This document shows, in pieces, positions 25,727-35,186 of a DNA stretch of 64,000 bases. Both the position numbers and the translations under genes were made by a program. Under the pieces are notes generated by a model. The model saw only the letters and a list, made by a program, of their open reading frames with translations. It ran no database searches and had not been told where the DNA came from. Positions within the stretch are counted from its first letter, which is position 1, and every line of letters begins with the position of its first letter. The stretch covers positions 62,001 through 126,000 of the forward strand of contig CAJTBF010000007.1 in NCBI GenBank assembly GCA_910574195.1, read 5' to 3'. The stretch comes from Lachnospiraceae bacterium. GTDB lineage: Bacteria > Bacillota > Clostridia > Lachnospirales > Lachnospiraceae.

Positions 25727-26362
25727 TCATCCTTTCTTTGTTTTTCCAAGCTGATTCTCTGTTCCCGAAAGCAGCCGCCGGATATTCTCCTTATGCCGGT
25801 ACCATGCCAGAGCCATCAACAGAAATACGACCACATACAACTCCACCCGGGCAGGCAGATCCATCTCCAACCCGCCCATCTGTCCATAAAATATCATTTC
25901 CAGAAAAAACATTACATATGCCATCAGAGATCCTAACGAAATGTAGCGTGTCAGCAGCACCGGAATCAAAAACGCCATCAGCGGAATCGGCACCATCATC
26001 CAACCGGAAGACACCACAATTCCCGCCAGCACCGCAATCCCTTTTCCCCCTTTAAAATGCAGATAAAAAGGAAAATTATGTCCCAATGTGGCCCCCGCCG
26101 CCGCATACATTGAAAAAAGTGGCGCATGATGGTTCTCCTGAAAAAGCAGACGGACGATCACCACTGCCGCCACACATTTCAACACGTCGCCGGCAAACGT
26201 CATGCCGCCGGCTTTCCACCCCATCACACGCAGGGCATTCGTGGAACCCGCATTCCCGCTGCCCTGCTGCCTGATATCAATATGATTCAGTTTTCCCACC
26301 AGATATCCGGTCTGCAGAAGTCCGCACACATACCCAATGGCCAGACAAATGATTCGTTCCAT
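25727..26362 (-). CDS. plsY: Acyl-phosphate:glycerol-3-phosphate acyltransferase
   Basis: A 211-aa polytopic membrane acyltransferase that uses acyl-phosphate from PlsX to make lysophosphatidic acid. The three PlsY motifs are visible: GSGNAGSTNALRVMG (about residue 35), HNFPFYLHFKGGKGIA (about 101) and SLGSLMAY (about 148). RBS AAAGGAG precedes the ATG. It lies between der and gpsA, 7 nt from each, in the standard order. Confidence 0.96.
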   Translation of the reverse strand: MERIICLAIGYVCGLLQTGYLVGKLNHIDIRQQGSGNAGSTNALRVMGWKAGGMTFAGDVLKCVAAVVIVRLLFQENHHAPLFSMYAAAGATLGHNFPFYLHFKGGKGIAVLAGIVVSSGWMMVPIPLMAFLIPVLLTRYISLGSLMAYVMFFLEMIFYGQMGGLEMDLPARVELYVVVFLLMALAWYRHKENIRRLLSGTENQLGKTKKG

Positions 26363-26369
26363 CCCTCTT

Positions 26370-27695
26370 TTACTCCTTTTCCTTTCTCTCCCGGATAAAA
26401 AATTTCAAAGCCGTTCCCCGGAATCCAAATGCCTCCCGGATCCGATTTTCCAGATAACGTGTATACGAAAAATGCATCAACTGTTTCTCGTTGACAAAAA
26501 TTACGAACGTGGGCGGTTTTACCGCCACCTGGGTAATATAGAACAGTTTCAGCCGTTTCCCTTTATCCGACGGCGGCTGCTGCAGGGCTACAGCCTCTGT
26601 CATAATCTCGTTCAGCACGCCGGTCGCCACACGCAGCGTCTGATTGGCAATCACTATATCAATTCTCTCATACAACTTGTACAGGCGCTGTCCCGTCTGT
26701 GCCGACACATACATAATCTCCGCATAAGGCATAAAGGAAAGGGTCTGCCGGATCTGATTCTCATATTCCCGCATGGTCTTGTCGTTCTTCTCGATGGCAT
26801 CCCATTTGTTCACCACAATAATGATCCCTTTGCCCCGGTCATGCGCAATTCCGGCAATCTTCGCATCCTGCTCCGTCACCCCCTCCACCGCGTCGATCAC
26901 AAGCAGCACCACATCCGCACGCTCTACCGCCGTCACGGTACGAACGATACTATAATGTTCCAGTTCTTCCTTCACCCGGCTTTTTCTGCGCAGCCCGGCC
27001 GTATCGATAAAAATATATTCCTTTTTGTCATACACCACCGTCGTGTCGATTGCATCTCTGGTTGTTCCCGCAATATCCGACACAATCACCCGGTTTTCTC
27101 CGGCCAGTTTGTTAATAATCGAAGATTTTCCCACATTTGGTTTCCCGACAATGGCAATCCGCGGGCGTTCTTCCTCGTCCGCCCCCTCTTCCCCTTCCGG
27201 GAAATAGGAAATCACCACATCCAGCATATCTCCCAGTCCAAGACGGGAGGCCGCCGATATGGGAAGCGGATCTCCGATCCCCAGATTATAAAATTCATAT
27301 ACATCGGGCATAAACTTCTCAAAATGGTCTACTTTGTTCACCACCAGAACTACCGGCTTCTCACTGCGGCGAAGTATGTCCGCCACTTTGGCATCCGCAT
27401 CCTGCAATCCCTGGCGCACATCCACAAGAAACAGGATCACGTCCGCCGTGTCTATGGCGATCTGGGCCTGTTCCCGCATCTGGGACAAAATCACATCCCG
27501 GCTGTCCGGTTCAATTCCCCCGGTATCAATCATCGTAAATTCCCGATTCAGCCAGGTCACGTCCACATAGATCCGGTCTCTTGTCACCCCCGGCGTATCT
27601 TCCACAATTGCAATCTTTTCTCCTGCCAATGCGTTAAACAGCGTGGACTTTCCTACATTCGGACGGCCCACAATCGCTACCACTGGTTTCCTCAT
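26370..27695 (-). CDS. der: Ribosome biogenesis GTPase Der (EngA)
   Basis: A 441-aa protein with two consecutive GTPase domains and a C-terminal KH-like domain. First G domain: GRPNVGKST at residues 8-16, DTGG and NKVD. Second G domain: GKPNVGKSS near residue 184, DTAG and NKWD. Der is essential for 50S subunit maturation. It heads the der-plsY-gpsA-spoIVA run; the DUF512 gene lies 56 nt upstream. Confidence 0.97.
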   Translation of the reverse strand: MRKPVVAIVGRPNVGKSTLFNALAGEKIAIVEDTPGVTRDRIYVDVTWLNREFTMIDTGGIEPDSRDVILSQMREQAQIAIDTADVILFLVDVRQGLQDADAKVADILRRSEKPVVLVVNKVDHFEKFMPDVYEFYNLGIGDPLPISAASRLGLGDMLDVVISYFPEGEEGADEEERPRIAIVGKPNVGKSSIINKLAGENRVIVSDIAGTTRDAIDTTVVYDKKEYIFIDTAGLRRKSRVKEELEHYSIVRTVTAVERADVVLLVIDAVEGVTEQDAKIAGIAHDRGKGIIIVVNKWDAIEKNDKTMREYENQIRQTLSFMPYAEIMYVSAQTGQRLYKLYERIDIVIANQTLRVATGVLNEIMTEAVALQQPPSDKGKRLKLFYITQVAVKPPTFVIFVNEKQLMHFSYTRYLENRIREAFGFRGTALKFFIRERKEKE

Positions 27696-27751
27696 CTCTA
27701 TTCAACCTTTCCTGTTTCTATCCGATCATTTCCTTTCATTTCTCACAGCAT

Positions 27752-29059
27752 TTATCGCAGTAATGCTTCCAATAAATCCTGACCGCTTGATTTTACAATA
27801 TCCAGCTTCACTTGTAAAGACCTCTCCACACCCGAAACGGTAAAATCATCCAAAAATACATCCTCGTCCGCCCGCAGCATATTGCAGGGAATCAAAAGCC
27901 TGTCTCCCAGTTCTTTTCCCTGAAGCTGAGAGACAAGATCCTGGCCGGTCAGTAATCCGGATACCGTAATCTGTTCCCCGAAAAATTCATTTTTTACCGG
28001 AAAAACAGAGATCTTCGTATTCGGAAACTTCTCCGCCATCTGTGTGATCATCCGGCACAGAAACGGATAGACCAGCAACCCGGTGGCTATGGATTTCTCC
28101 CGATGCACGCTGTCCGCTTCCGCCTGCTCCAACGCCTCCCGGAATTCATTCAACAGGAGACGAAGCATCCCTACCCCGTTCTCCAATTGCAGATATCCGT
28201 CGTAACTTTCTTCCGGAGGCAGTTCCCATCCGGCCAGAATATACCACTCGTCACTGGCATGAATAAAATGCACTCCCTGTTCCCGATATAGCTTTTCCTG
28301 CCATTTATGGATCGTTTGCAGTACCTCCCTGGCATCCTCTTTTGTAAAGGCTTCCAAAGGCTCCAACCCCTCCCGGAATTTGGTCAGCCCTACCGGCACC
28401 ACCGATACACTGCGCAAAAAAGGAAGGTATCCGGTCAGGTCCCGGATGCTTCTCTCCAATTCTTCCCCGTCGTTGAACCCTTTACACAACACGATCTGCC
28501 CGTTCATCTCAATGCCCGCCTCATAGAGCAGATCTACTTTCTGTAAAGCCTCCCCGGCAAACCGGTTATGAAGCATCCGGCAGCGAAGCGTCGGATTTGT
28601 CGTCTGAAAAGAAATATTGATCGGTTCCAGATGGTACCGCACGATTCGTTCTATATCGTGATCACTCATATTCGTCAATGTGACATAATTTCCCTGCAGA
28701 AAAGAGAGGCGCGAATCATCGTCCTTAAAATACAACGTCTTTCGCATCCCCGGCGGCATCTGGTCAATAAAGCAAAAAATACACTGATTCCTGCAGGAAC
28801 GATATTCGTCCATCAGTCCCTGTTCAAATTCCATCCCCAGATCTTCCTGCTCTTCTTTTTCAATCTCAAGCTCCCACTGTTCCCCGTCCGGTTTTTCAAT
28901 CAACAGCAGAACCTGCTCTTCTTCTATATAATATCGGTAATCAAATACATCTTCGATCTTTTGTCCGTTTACCAGAAGCAGCCTGTCGCCCGGTTCAATT
29001 CCCATCTCCCAGGCAATGCTCCCAGGTTGGACCGATCGGATTCTGTGTTCCCGTCCCAT
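27752..29059 (-). CDS. DUF512 / PDZ-containing radical SAM-like protein
   Basis: A 435-aa protein. The N-terminal PDZ-like segment (SVQPGSIAWEMGIEPGDRLLLVNG, shown in parts) is followed by a CxxxCxxC cluster in SCRNQCIFCF near residue 95, a radical-SAM-like barrel and the C-terminal DUF512 region ending with the FTVSGVE stretch. This architecture is conserved next to der across Clostridia, but the biochemical role is not established. The ATG at 29059 (MGREHRIRSV) follows AGAGGAGAAGG; an in-frame ATG 46 codons upstream is not conserved. Confidence 0.88.
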   Translation of the reverse strand: MGREHRIRSVQPGSIAWEMGIEPGDRLLLVNGQKIEDVFDYRYYIEEEQVLLLIEKPDGEQWELEIEKEEQEDLGMEFEQGLMDEYRSCRNQCIFCFIDQMPPGMRKTLYFKDDDSRLSFLQGNYVTLTNMSDHDIERIVRYHLEPINISFQTTNPTLRCRMLHNRFAGEALQKVDLLYEAGIEMNGQIVLCKGFNDGEELERSIRDLTGYLPFLRSVSVVPVGLTKFREGLEPLEAFTKEDAREVLQTIHKWQEKLYREQGVHFIHASDEWYILAGWELPPEESYDGYLQLENGVGMLRLLLNEFREALEQAEADSVHREKSIATGLLVYPFLCRMITQMAEKFPNTKISVFPVKNEFFGEQITVSGLLTGQDLVSQLQGKELGDRLLIPCNMLRADEDVFLDDFTVSGVERSLQVKLDIVKSSGQDLLEALLR

Positions 29060-29152
29060 ATCCTTCTCCTCTGAAAAATTTCCATTTACCTGCCACCAAT
29101 CGCTGGGAGTAACAAGTAACAAAAACAGTTCTATTTGATTATAGCATAGAAC

Positions 29153-29181
29153 TTGAATTTCCGCAAAAAAAATGGTATAAC
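29153..29181 (+). promoter_or_regulatory. Promoter for the PRPP synthetase gene
   Basis: TTGAAT (29153-29158) and TATAAC (29176-29181) are separated by 17 nt. The leader to the ATG at 29284 is about 95 nt and shows no recognisable riboswitch. Confidence 0.6.
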
Positions 29182-29283
29182 CATATAGAGAGAACATGGT
29201 TGAAGTTACCGGTCGTCCTCACAGGATGTAATCCGGAACAAAAGCAGACATCGTTACATACGCGTATTACACAGGAGAAAAAT

Positions 29284-30459
29284 ATGTCAAACATCGAGTT
29301 GCTGGAGAAGACTCTCCCTGTTGCGCCACTGAAGCTGGTTGCCATGGAGAGTTGTCGGAATCTTGGCCGAAAAGTAAATGAACACATTGTATCGTTTAGG
29401 AAGAACACGATCAATGAAGTTACCGAGTCCCCCCTATATGTCAATTATCGTTCGAACAACTATCTGACAGAGTACAGTTGCCCCCGTTTTGGAAGTGGGG
29501 AGGGAAAAGGAATTTTAAAAGAAAGTATTCGGGGAACCGATCTGTTTATCATGACAGACGTCTGTAACCATAGTTTAACTTATACGGTCAACGGACATGA
29601 GAACCATATGTCGCCCGATGATCATTTTCAGGATCTCAAGCGCGTCATCTCCGCCGCCACCGGAAAAGCACATCGAATCACCGTGATTATGCCGTTCTTA
29701 TATGAGAGTCGGCAGCATAAAAGAACCAAGCGGGAATCCCTGGATTGTGCGCTTGCTCTGGAAGAACTAACAAACATGGGAGTTTCCAACATCATCACAT
29801 TTGACGCCCATGATCCCCGTGTTCAGAATGCCATACCGCTTAGCGGATTTGACAGCTTCAATCCACCGTATCAGTTCATGAAAGCGCTGTTCCGTGAAGT
29901 GCCCGACCTGGTTGCCGATAAGGAACATCTGATGATCATCAGCCCGGACGAAGGTGCGATGCATCGGGCCGTTTATTTTTCCAATGTACTTGGCGTCGAT
30001 ATGGGCATGTTCTACAAACGCAGAGATTATTCCACGATTGTAAACGGAAAGAATCCCATTGTGGCCCACGAATTTCTGGGGGATGATGTATCCGGAAAAG
30101 ATGTCATTGTGATTGACGATATGATTTCTTCCGGAGAAAGTATGCTGGATGTGGCAAAGCAGCTAAAAGAACGAAAGGCAAAGCGTGTATTCGTCTGCAC
30201 CACTTTTGGTCTGTTCACAGACGGATTTGACCAATTTGACCGCTATTACGAAGAAGGATATATTCATAAAGTCATCACCACCAATTTGACATATCTTCCG
30301 CCGGCTGTAAAAGACAAACCCTATTTTATCACTGCGGATATGAGTAAATATCTGGCCATTATCATTGATTCTCTGAATCACGACACAACGATCGGTTCCG
30401 TCATGAATACGACCGAAAAGATTCATACACTGCTGGAAAAAAGAAACCGGCGAAGCTGA
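29284..30459 (+). CDS. prs: Ribose-phosphate pyrophosphokinase (long Clostridial form)
   Basis: A 391-aa PRPP synthetase, longer than the usual 310-320 aa. The PRPP-binding loop VIVIDDMISSGESMLD lies near residues 279-294, and the ATP-side segment RQHKRTKRESLDCALALEEL near residue 145 corresponds to the canonical RQD loop. The canonical VDLHA stretch is FDAHDP here, so it belongs to a divergent Clostridial subgroup. It makes PRPP from ribose-5-phosphate for nucleotide, histidine and NAD synthesis. The ATG at 29284 follows AGGAGAAAAAT. It is monocistronic between its own promoter and a strong terminator. Confidence 0.88.
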   Translation: MSNIELLEKTLPVAPLKLVAMESCRNLGRKVNEHIVSFRKNTINEVTESPLYVNYRSNNYLTEYSCPRFGSGEGKGILKESIRGTDLFIMTDVCNHSLTYTVNGHENHMSPDDHFQDLKRVISAATGKAHRITVIMPFLYESRQHKRTKRESLDCALALEELTNMGVSNIITFDAHDPRVQNAIPLSGFDSFNPPYQFMKALFREVPDLVADKEHLMIISPDEGAMHRAVYFSNVLGVDMGMFYKRRDYSTIVNGKNPIVAHEFLGDDVSGKDVIVIDDMISSGESMLDVAKQLKERKAKRVFVCTTFGLFTDGFDQFDRYYEEGYIHKVITTNLTYLPPAVKDKPYFITADMSKYLAIIIDSLNHDTTIGSVMNTTEKIHTLLEKRNRRS

Positions 30460-30573
30460 CACTGGCAGTTCTTTGCACACGATACTTATGGAATCCTTCA
30501 CGTTCTATGAAGTAGAACATTCACAAAAAGTGTGTGGCATCTGTCTTTCCAGGATAGATTTACAATAAACAGG

Positions 30574-30620
30574 AAAAAGGACTTGTGCAGATTTTTTCTC
30601 TCTGCACAGGTCCTTTTTCT
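30574..30620. terminator. Bidirectional terminator between prs and the tail-anchored protein gene
   Basis: AAAAAGGACTTGTGCAGA (30574-30591) pairs with TCTGCACAGGTCCTTTTT (30601-30618) with one mismatch and a 9-nt loop; A and T tracts flank both sides. It separates convergent genes. Confidence 0.88.
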
Positions 30621-30706
30621 GCGAACGGAGCTTCCACAAATAGATGCATTTTCCACAAAAATCATCCTTTTTCCCAAAAAACATCTTCTTCCCAAAAAGA
30701 ACAAAT

Positions 30707-32311
30707 TTATCCAAAAAACAAATGGTAAATCAGATAGAGCACAAGCAATACCGCTGCTCCCGCAATTTCCGCCAGAAGAAGCCGTTTTTTCTTTCCCTTT
30801 TCCTGCCGCGCCGTCCCGCCCGCTTCCAGCAGAATCCCCCAGGGGCTGTGCCGCTGCATTTTAAATGAAATTCCCTTTTTCTCCTTTTCTCCGATCTCTT
30901 TCAAAAATTCCCGCCAGTTCTCTTCCAGCAGGTAGATTCCCCGACGTAACTCTGCTTCCGGTGACTGTCCTTTTAAAAGCATCTGAAAAAAACCTGCCCG
31001 TTCCGAATAAGCTGCCTGTGACGAATAGGCCGGATCCTCTTTCTTTGCCAGAAAAAGACGATACGCATAGTCCAGCCCTTCCTCCGCCGCTTTCTGAGAA
31101 CTGCCGGTCCTCTCATAAAGATTGGTGGTATAATTGTATACTTTATAAATCCCTTTCTGTGTCAGATAGTAGTCCACAAATTGATTTACCGCATTTTGCA
31201 GAGGATGTTTTAAAGCGGAATTGCGGGCCGCACCATAGACCTGCCCTTTGATCGTAGTCAACGCCGACAGCAGTCCCACCACTTCCTCATTTCTGGCAGA
31301 GAAACCGGGATGTTTCAACAGATTCCCGCTCCCCTGCATATGTGCCGCAAACCGATTCGCTGTTTCCAGTTCTCGCCCCGTCAGCGTGGTCTTTCCCTGT
31401 ACCGGAGAATCCGTCTTACCCCCGTTTTGATGCAGAGTCCGAATCCGCTGGCCAATCTGCGCCTCCTCGGATCTTCTCTGAGAATCGGAACCCTGGCTGA
31501 TCTGGATATTTCCCCCTTTTCCCAATCGGTAAATCATTCCTTCCCCGGAGGAAGCCCGAAACGATGAGGGCGAAGAAGACGACGTATTCTCTGCGCTTCG
31601 CTCCCTTACCGTGCCGCTCCCTGCGGATTCCGGCATAAAATAACGTTGGCTCTTGGAAGCCGCCAGACGCCCTTTGGCATAAAAGCGATCTGCCGCCTGA
31701 TAGGAAATCTTCTCTCCGGTTGTCTGCTGATAGATACTGGATTTGATTTTTTTCAATGCTTCTGTTTCATGATTCTCTTCCAGAATCGCCATCAAATCTT
31801 TTAAATCTATGTCCAAAAGCAGATTTAATTTCTGGGAGAGTACTTCCTCCAACCGGCCCATCTGCACCGCCTGCTCTTCTCCCACCGTATGGGTCAGAAC
31901 CGCTTCCAAAAGCGCCAGATACAGTTTTGACAACTCCTCCAACTGCCGGGAAAGATCCTGTTCCTGTACCGGCATCCATTGCAAAAGCGCCTGCCAGAGT
32001 TCCTCCTCCATTTCCAGCGTCCACTTTTGTTCCGCATTTTCCAGCAATTTTCCTTCGATCCCGAACCATTTACTTTGCCTGGAGAGTTCCGGCGTATCCC
32101 GGGAAGTATGCTCCGCTTTCGGCTCCTTTTTCTCTTCTTTTTCCGACTGCTCTTTTTTCCATTCCTCTCTGGTCTCTGCCGTCCGTTTCGCCGCCTCTGT
32201 AATCATCGCCTGCCCTGCCGCCAGCTCCGTGCTTTTTTTTGCAGCCGCCAATGCCTCCGCCGATACCGGAACCTGCACCGGTTTTGCAGCGGCCTCTTTC
32301 ACACCTGCCAC
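30707..32311 (-). CDS. Large tail-anchored protein of unknown function
   Basis: A 534-aa protein that I do not recognise. Residues 1-75 are rich in Ala, Lys and Glu. The middle (about 95-200) is helical with several LLDIDLKDLMAILEE-like amphipathic stretches. Residues 235-275 are Ser-rich and probably disordered. A second helical domain (about 325-480) contains NQFVDYYLTQKGIYKVYNY. The last 20 residues are a single hydrophobic helix (LLLAEIAGAAVLLVLYLIYH) behind a basic KGKKKR patch, with no signal peptide, giving a tail-anchored topology with the body in the cytoplasm. The GTG start follows AGGGGGGA. ilvA lies 99 nt upstream. Confidence 0.75.
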   Translation of the reverse strand: MAGVKEAAAKPVQVPVSAEALAAAKKSTELAAGQAMITEAAKRTAETREEWKKEQSEKEEKKEPKAEHTSRDTPELSRQSKWFGIEGKLLENAEQKWTLEMEEELWQALLQWMPVQEQDLSRQLEELSKLYLALLEAVLTHTVGEEQAVQMGRLEEVLSQKLNLLLDIDLKDLMAILEENHETEALKKIKSSIYQQTTGEKISYQAADRFYAKGRLAASKSQRYFMPESAGSGTVRERSAENTSSSSPSSFRASSGEGMIYRLGKGGNIQISQGSDSQRRSEEAQIGQRIRTLHQNGGKTDSPVQGKTTLTGRELETANRFAAHMQGSGNLLKHPGFSARNEEVVGLLSALTTIKGQVYGAARNSALKHPLQNAVNQFVDYYLTQKGIYKVYNYTTNLYERTGSSQKAAEEGLDYAYRLFLAKKEDPAYSSQAAYSERAGFFQMLLKGQSPEAELRRGIYLLEENWREFLKEIGEKEKKGISFKMQRHSPWGILLEAGGTARQEKGKKKRLLLAEIAGAAVLLVLYLIYHLFFG

Positions 32312-32409
32312 ACCGTTCCCCCCTCTCCATGTACTTCTATTACTCTATATGCCCGTTCAGATGGAAACGGCAGCGTACTTCCAAAATGTCCCGTCTGCCG
32401 ACACAATGA

Positions 32410-33624
32410 CTAATATAATTTGGCGCTGATCTGCTTCGGCCGGAAGCCTTTTTTCTCCAATGCTTCCAAAATCCGATGTTTGTGTTCCGTTCCAAATGCT
32501 TCCATCGTAATTCGAAGTTCCACTGCCGCATTCCGATTCGTGCTGACAAACTGATTATGTTCCAGCTTGATTACATTCCCCTGTTCTTCTGCAATCGTAG
32601 CCGCCACACGCACCAATTCCCCCGGTTTATCCGGCAGCAATACCGATACGGAAAAAATACGGTCCCTCTGAATCAGACCATGCTGTACGATGGAAGACAT
32701 GGTGATCACATCCATATTTCCACCGCTTAAGATACATACCACTTTCTTCCCTTTACAGTCCAGCTGCTTCAAAGCCGCAATCGACAAAAGTCCCGCATTC
32801 TCCACAATCATTTTGTGATTTTCCACCATATCCAGGAACGCGCCGATCAGCTCGTCATCCTCCACCAGCAGCATACCGTCCACATTTTCTTTCGCATAGG
32901 GGAGAATATTTGAACCCACCGCTTTTACCGCCGTGCCGTCTGCAATCGTATTGGCGCTGTCCAGTTCTACTACCTCGCCCGCCTGCAAAGCCGCCGACAT
33001 GCTTGCCGCCTCAATCGGTTCCACGCCGATCACCTGAATCTTGGGATTCAGCATTTTCGCCAGTGTGGATACTCCGCTGATCAGTCCCCCGCCTCCTACG
33101 GGAACCAGGAGATAGTCCACGGTAGGAAGTTCCTGTACAATCTCCATGGCAATGGTACCCTGTCCGGTCGCCACATCCAGATCATCAAAAGGATGAACAA
33201 AAGTATATCCGTGCTTTTCCGCCAGTTCATAGGCATACGCGCAGGCATCGTCATATACATCCCCATATAAGATCACTTCCGCCCCGTAACCTTTCGTCCG
33301 GTTCACCTTAATCAAAGGTGTAACCGTAGGCATCACAATCGTCGCCTTACACCCGAAAGCCTGGGCGGCATAAGCCACTCCCTGCGCATGATTTCCCGCG
33401 GAAGCCGTAATCAGTCCGCGGCTCTTTTCCTCCTCGGAAAGTGTACTGATCTTATAGTATGCGCCGCGCAGCTTATAAGAACCGGTATACTGCATATTCT
33501 CCGGCTTGAGATAAATCTTCCCGCCGGTCTGCTCGCTTAAGTATTTACTGTATACTAATTTCGTGGGTTTCGTCACCCTTTTTACAATTTCTGCTGCTTC
33601 TTCAAATTTTTCTACGGTCAGCAT
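32410..33624 (-). CDS. ilvA: Threonine ammonia-lyase
   Basis: A 404-aa PLP enzyme deaminating threonine to 2-oxobutyrate. The Schiff-base lysine is in GSYKLRGAYYKI (about residue 52), the phosphate-binding glycine loop is PVGGGGLISG (about 176), and a single C-terminal ACT domain begins at about residue 325 (SVLLPDKPGELVRVA). The single ACT and length resemble the TdcB-extended form common in Clostridia rather than the two-ACT biosynthetic IlvA. RBS GGAAGGAA precedes the ATG. Role could be isoleucine synthesis or threonine catabolism. Confidence 0.93.
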   Translation of the reverse strand: MLTVEKFEEAAEIVKRVTKPTKLVYSKYLSEQTGGKIYLKPENMQYTGSYKLRGAYYKISTLSEEEKSRGLITASAGNHAQGVAYAAQAFGCKATIVMPTVTPLIKVNRTKGYGAEVILYGDVYDDACAYAYELAEKHGYTFVHPFDDLDVATGQGTIAMEIVQELPTVDYLLVPVGGGGLISGVSTLAKMLNPKIQVIGVEPIEAASMSAALQAGEVVELDSANTIADGTAVKAVGSNILPYAKENVDGMLLVEDDELIGAFLDMVENHKMIVENAGLLSIAALKQLDCKGKKVVCILSGGNMDVITMSSIVQHGLIQRDRIFSVSVLLPDKPGELVRVAATIAEEQGNVIKLEHNQFVSTNRNAAVELRITMEAFGTEHKHRILEALEKKGFRPKQISAKLY

Positions 33625-33658
33625 CGAATTCCTTCCTTCTTTCTTTTCTATTTCTTAT

Positions 33659-34624
33659 CTATTCTTCTTCCTCTGTCTCACGATAAAACAACGCGTTTAC
33701 AAATTCCCCGGCGTCAAATTTCTGCAGATCCTCCATCGATTCCCCCACACCGATATATTTTACCGGTATACCCAGTTCCGCCTGAATCGCCACGGCAATT
33801 CCGCCTTTTGCGGTTCCGTCCATTTTTGTGAGAATCACGCCCGTTATATCTGCCGCCTCACGAAACTCCTTCGCCTGCACCAACGCATTCTGGCCGGTCG
33901 TCGCATCCAGCACAACCAATGTCTCATGATAAGCTTCCGGATATTCCCGCTCCAAAATCCGGTAAATCTTTTTCAGTTCCTCCATCAGATTCTTCTTATT
34001 ATGCAGCCGGCCTGCCGTATCACAGAGAAGAATATCTGCTTTCCGCGCTTTCGCCGCTGCCACCGCGTCATACACCACCGACGCCGGATCCGCGCCTTCC
34101 TGCCCGCCGATCATCTCCACCTGCGCGCGGTTGGCCCACTCTTTTAGCTGCTCGCCCGCCGCTGCCCGGAAGGTATCCGCCGCCGCAAGAATTACTTTTT
34201 TATGCTCTGCCTGAAATTTTCCTGCCAGTTTTCCGATGGTGGTGGTTTTTCCCACTCCATTGACGCCGATCACAAATACCACTGACCGCTTTTCTTCAAA
34301 TTCATATGCCGTCTCTCCCACATCCATCTGTTCTCTGATACTGTCAATTAAGATCTGGCGGCATTCCAGCGGATCTTTGATACGCTGCTTCTGCACTTTC
34401 TCCCGCAGTTCCTCCATAATCTCCATGGTAGTGTGCACACCAAGATCCCCCATGATCAAGGTTTCTTCCAGTTCCTCATAAAAATCTTCATCGATACTGG
34501 AAAAACCGTAGAAGATACTGTCCATCCCAGATACAATCTGATCTCTCGTCTTTGCAAGCCCCGATACCAGCCGTTTAAAAAAACCCGGCTTCTCTTCTCC
34601 CAATTCCTGCTTTTCTTCTCCCAT
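33659..34624 (-). CDS. ftsY: Signal recognition particle receptor FtsY
   Basis: A 321-aa SRP GTPase with a short acidic N-terminus and an NG domain. G1 is GVNGVGKTTT (about residue 127), then DTAGRLHNKKNLMEEL (about 209), the TKMDGTAKGG motif (about 264) and the C-terminal GVGESMEDLQKF. It docks SRP-bound ribosomes at the membrane for co-translational insertion. The ATG at 34624 follows AAGGAGG. It ends the rnc-smc-...-ftsY block, with a small CutA-like gene inserted between smc and ftsY. Confidence 0.96.
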   Translation of the reverse strand: MGEEKQELGEEKPGFFKRLVSGLAKTRDQIVSGMDSIFYGFSSIDEDFYEELEETLIMGDLGVHTTMEIMEELREKVQKQRIKDPLECRQILIDSIREQMDVGETAYEFEEKRSVVFVIGVNGVGKTTTIGKLAGKFQAEHKKVILAAADTFRAAAGEQLKEWANRAQVEMIGGQEGADPASVVYDAVAAAKARKADILLCDTAGRLHNKKNLMEELKKIYRILEREYPEAYHETLVVLDATTGQNALVQAKEFREAADITGVILTKMDGTAKGGIAVAIQAELGIPVKYIGVGESMEDLQKFDAGEFVNALFYRETEEEE

Positions 34625-34747
34625 TTCGCAACCTCCTTCCGACTGTTTTATTCTTTTCCGGCAGGAAGATTTCTCCGACTGTTTTCTTCCTGCCCGCCAT
34701 TTCACCGCAAATGCCTGCCCTTCTCAAACCGCCGCTTTTCCTCTGCT

Positions 34748-35074
34748 TCAGATAGAACTCAACAGGGGAATTACGTAAAATACCGGTTCTTCATAAGGGT
34801 GAATCTGCCGGATCACACGTGCCGCTTCGACCGCCAGTTCCCATTTACAGGGCATCTCCATCTTTACTTCCTCCCCGGTACAGATCTCTCCTATTTTCCC
34901 GGAATAGGGATGACTTTTCTCTAAAGGTTTCCAATATCCCCACGTCTTCTGACAACTCACAACATGACTGTATTCTCCCACTTCTCCTACACCAATGTCT
35001 GCCAGTGCATTCCGCAGCTCCTCCACATACTCTTCCGGAATATAGATCTCCAGTTTCACATGACCGCTTTCCAT
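34748..35074 (-). CDS. Small CutA/NIF3-insert-like protein
   Basis: A 108-aa protein with the ferredoxin-like fold seen in CutA1 and in the YqfO insert of NIF3 proteins: KLEIYIPEEYVEELRNAL, SHVVSCQKTWGYWKPL, and the C-terminal RQIHPYEEPVFYVIPL, of which HPYEEP is the key motif. Function of stand-alone members is unknown; CutA proteins have been linked to metal tolerance. I chose the ATG at 35074 behind AGGGAGAAC. An in-frame ATG at 35203, overlapping the end of smc, would add a 43-residue Lys/Arg-rich tail. Confidence 0.8.
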   Translation of the reverse strand: MESGHVKLEIYIPEEYVEELRNALADIGVGEVGEYSHVVSCQKTWGYWKPLEKSHPYSGKIGEICTGEEVKMEMPCKWELAVEAARVIRQIHPYEEPVFYVIPLLSSI

Positions 35075-35186
35075 AGATTCGTTCTCCCTGCTTTTTTCCT
35101 GCTGCTTTCTTTTCTGCCCTCTTCCTCCTGCCCGCCTTTTGTTGTTCTTTTTTCTTTCGCCCTCTTTTTGTGCTCCTCTGTATGTT

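Noticed and set aside
29182-29283. Possible riboswitch in the prs leader
   Set aside because: Only about 100 nt with no conserved purine-riboswitch core or stable fold that I can see.
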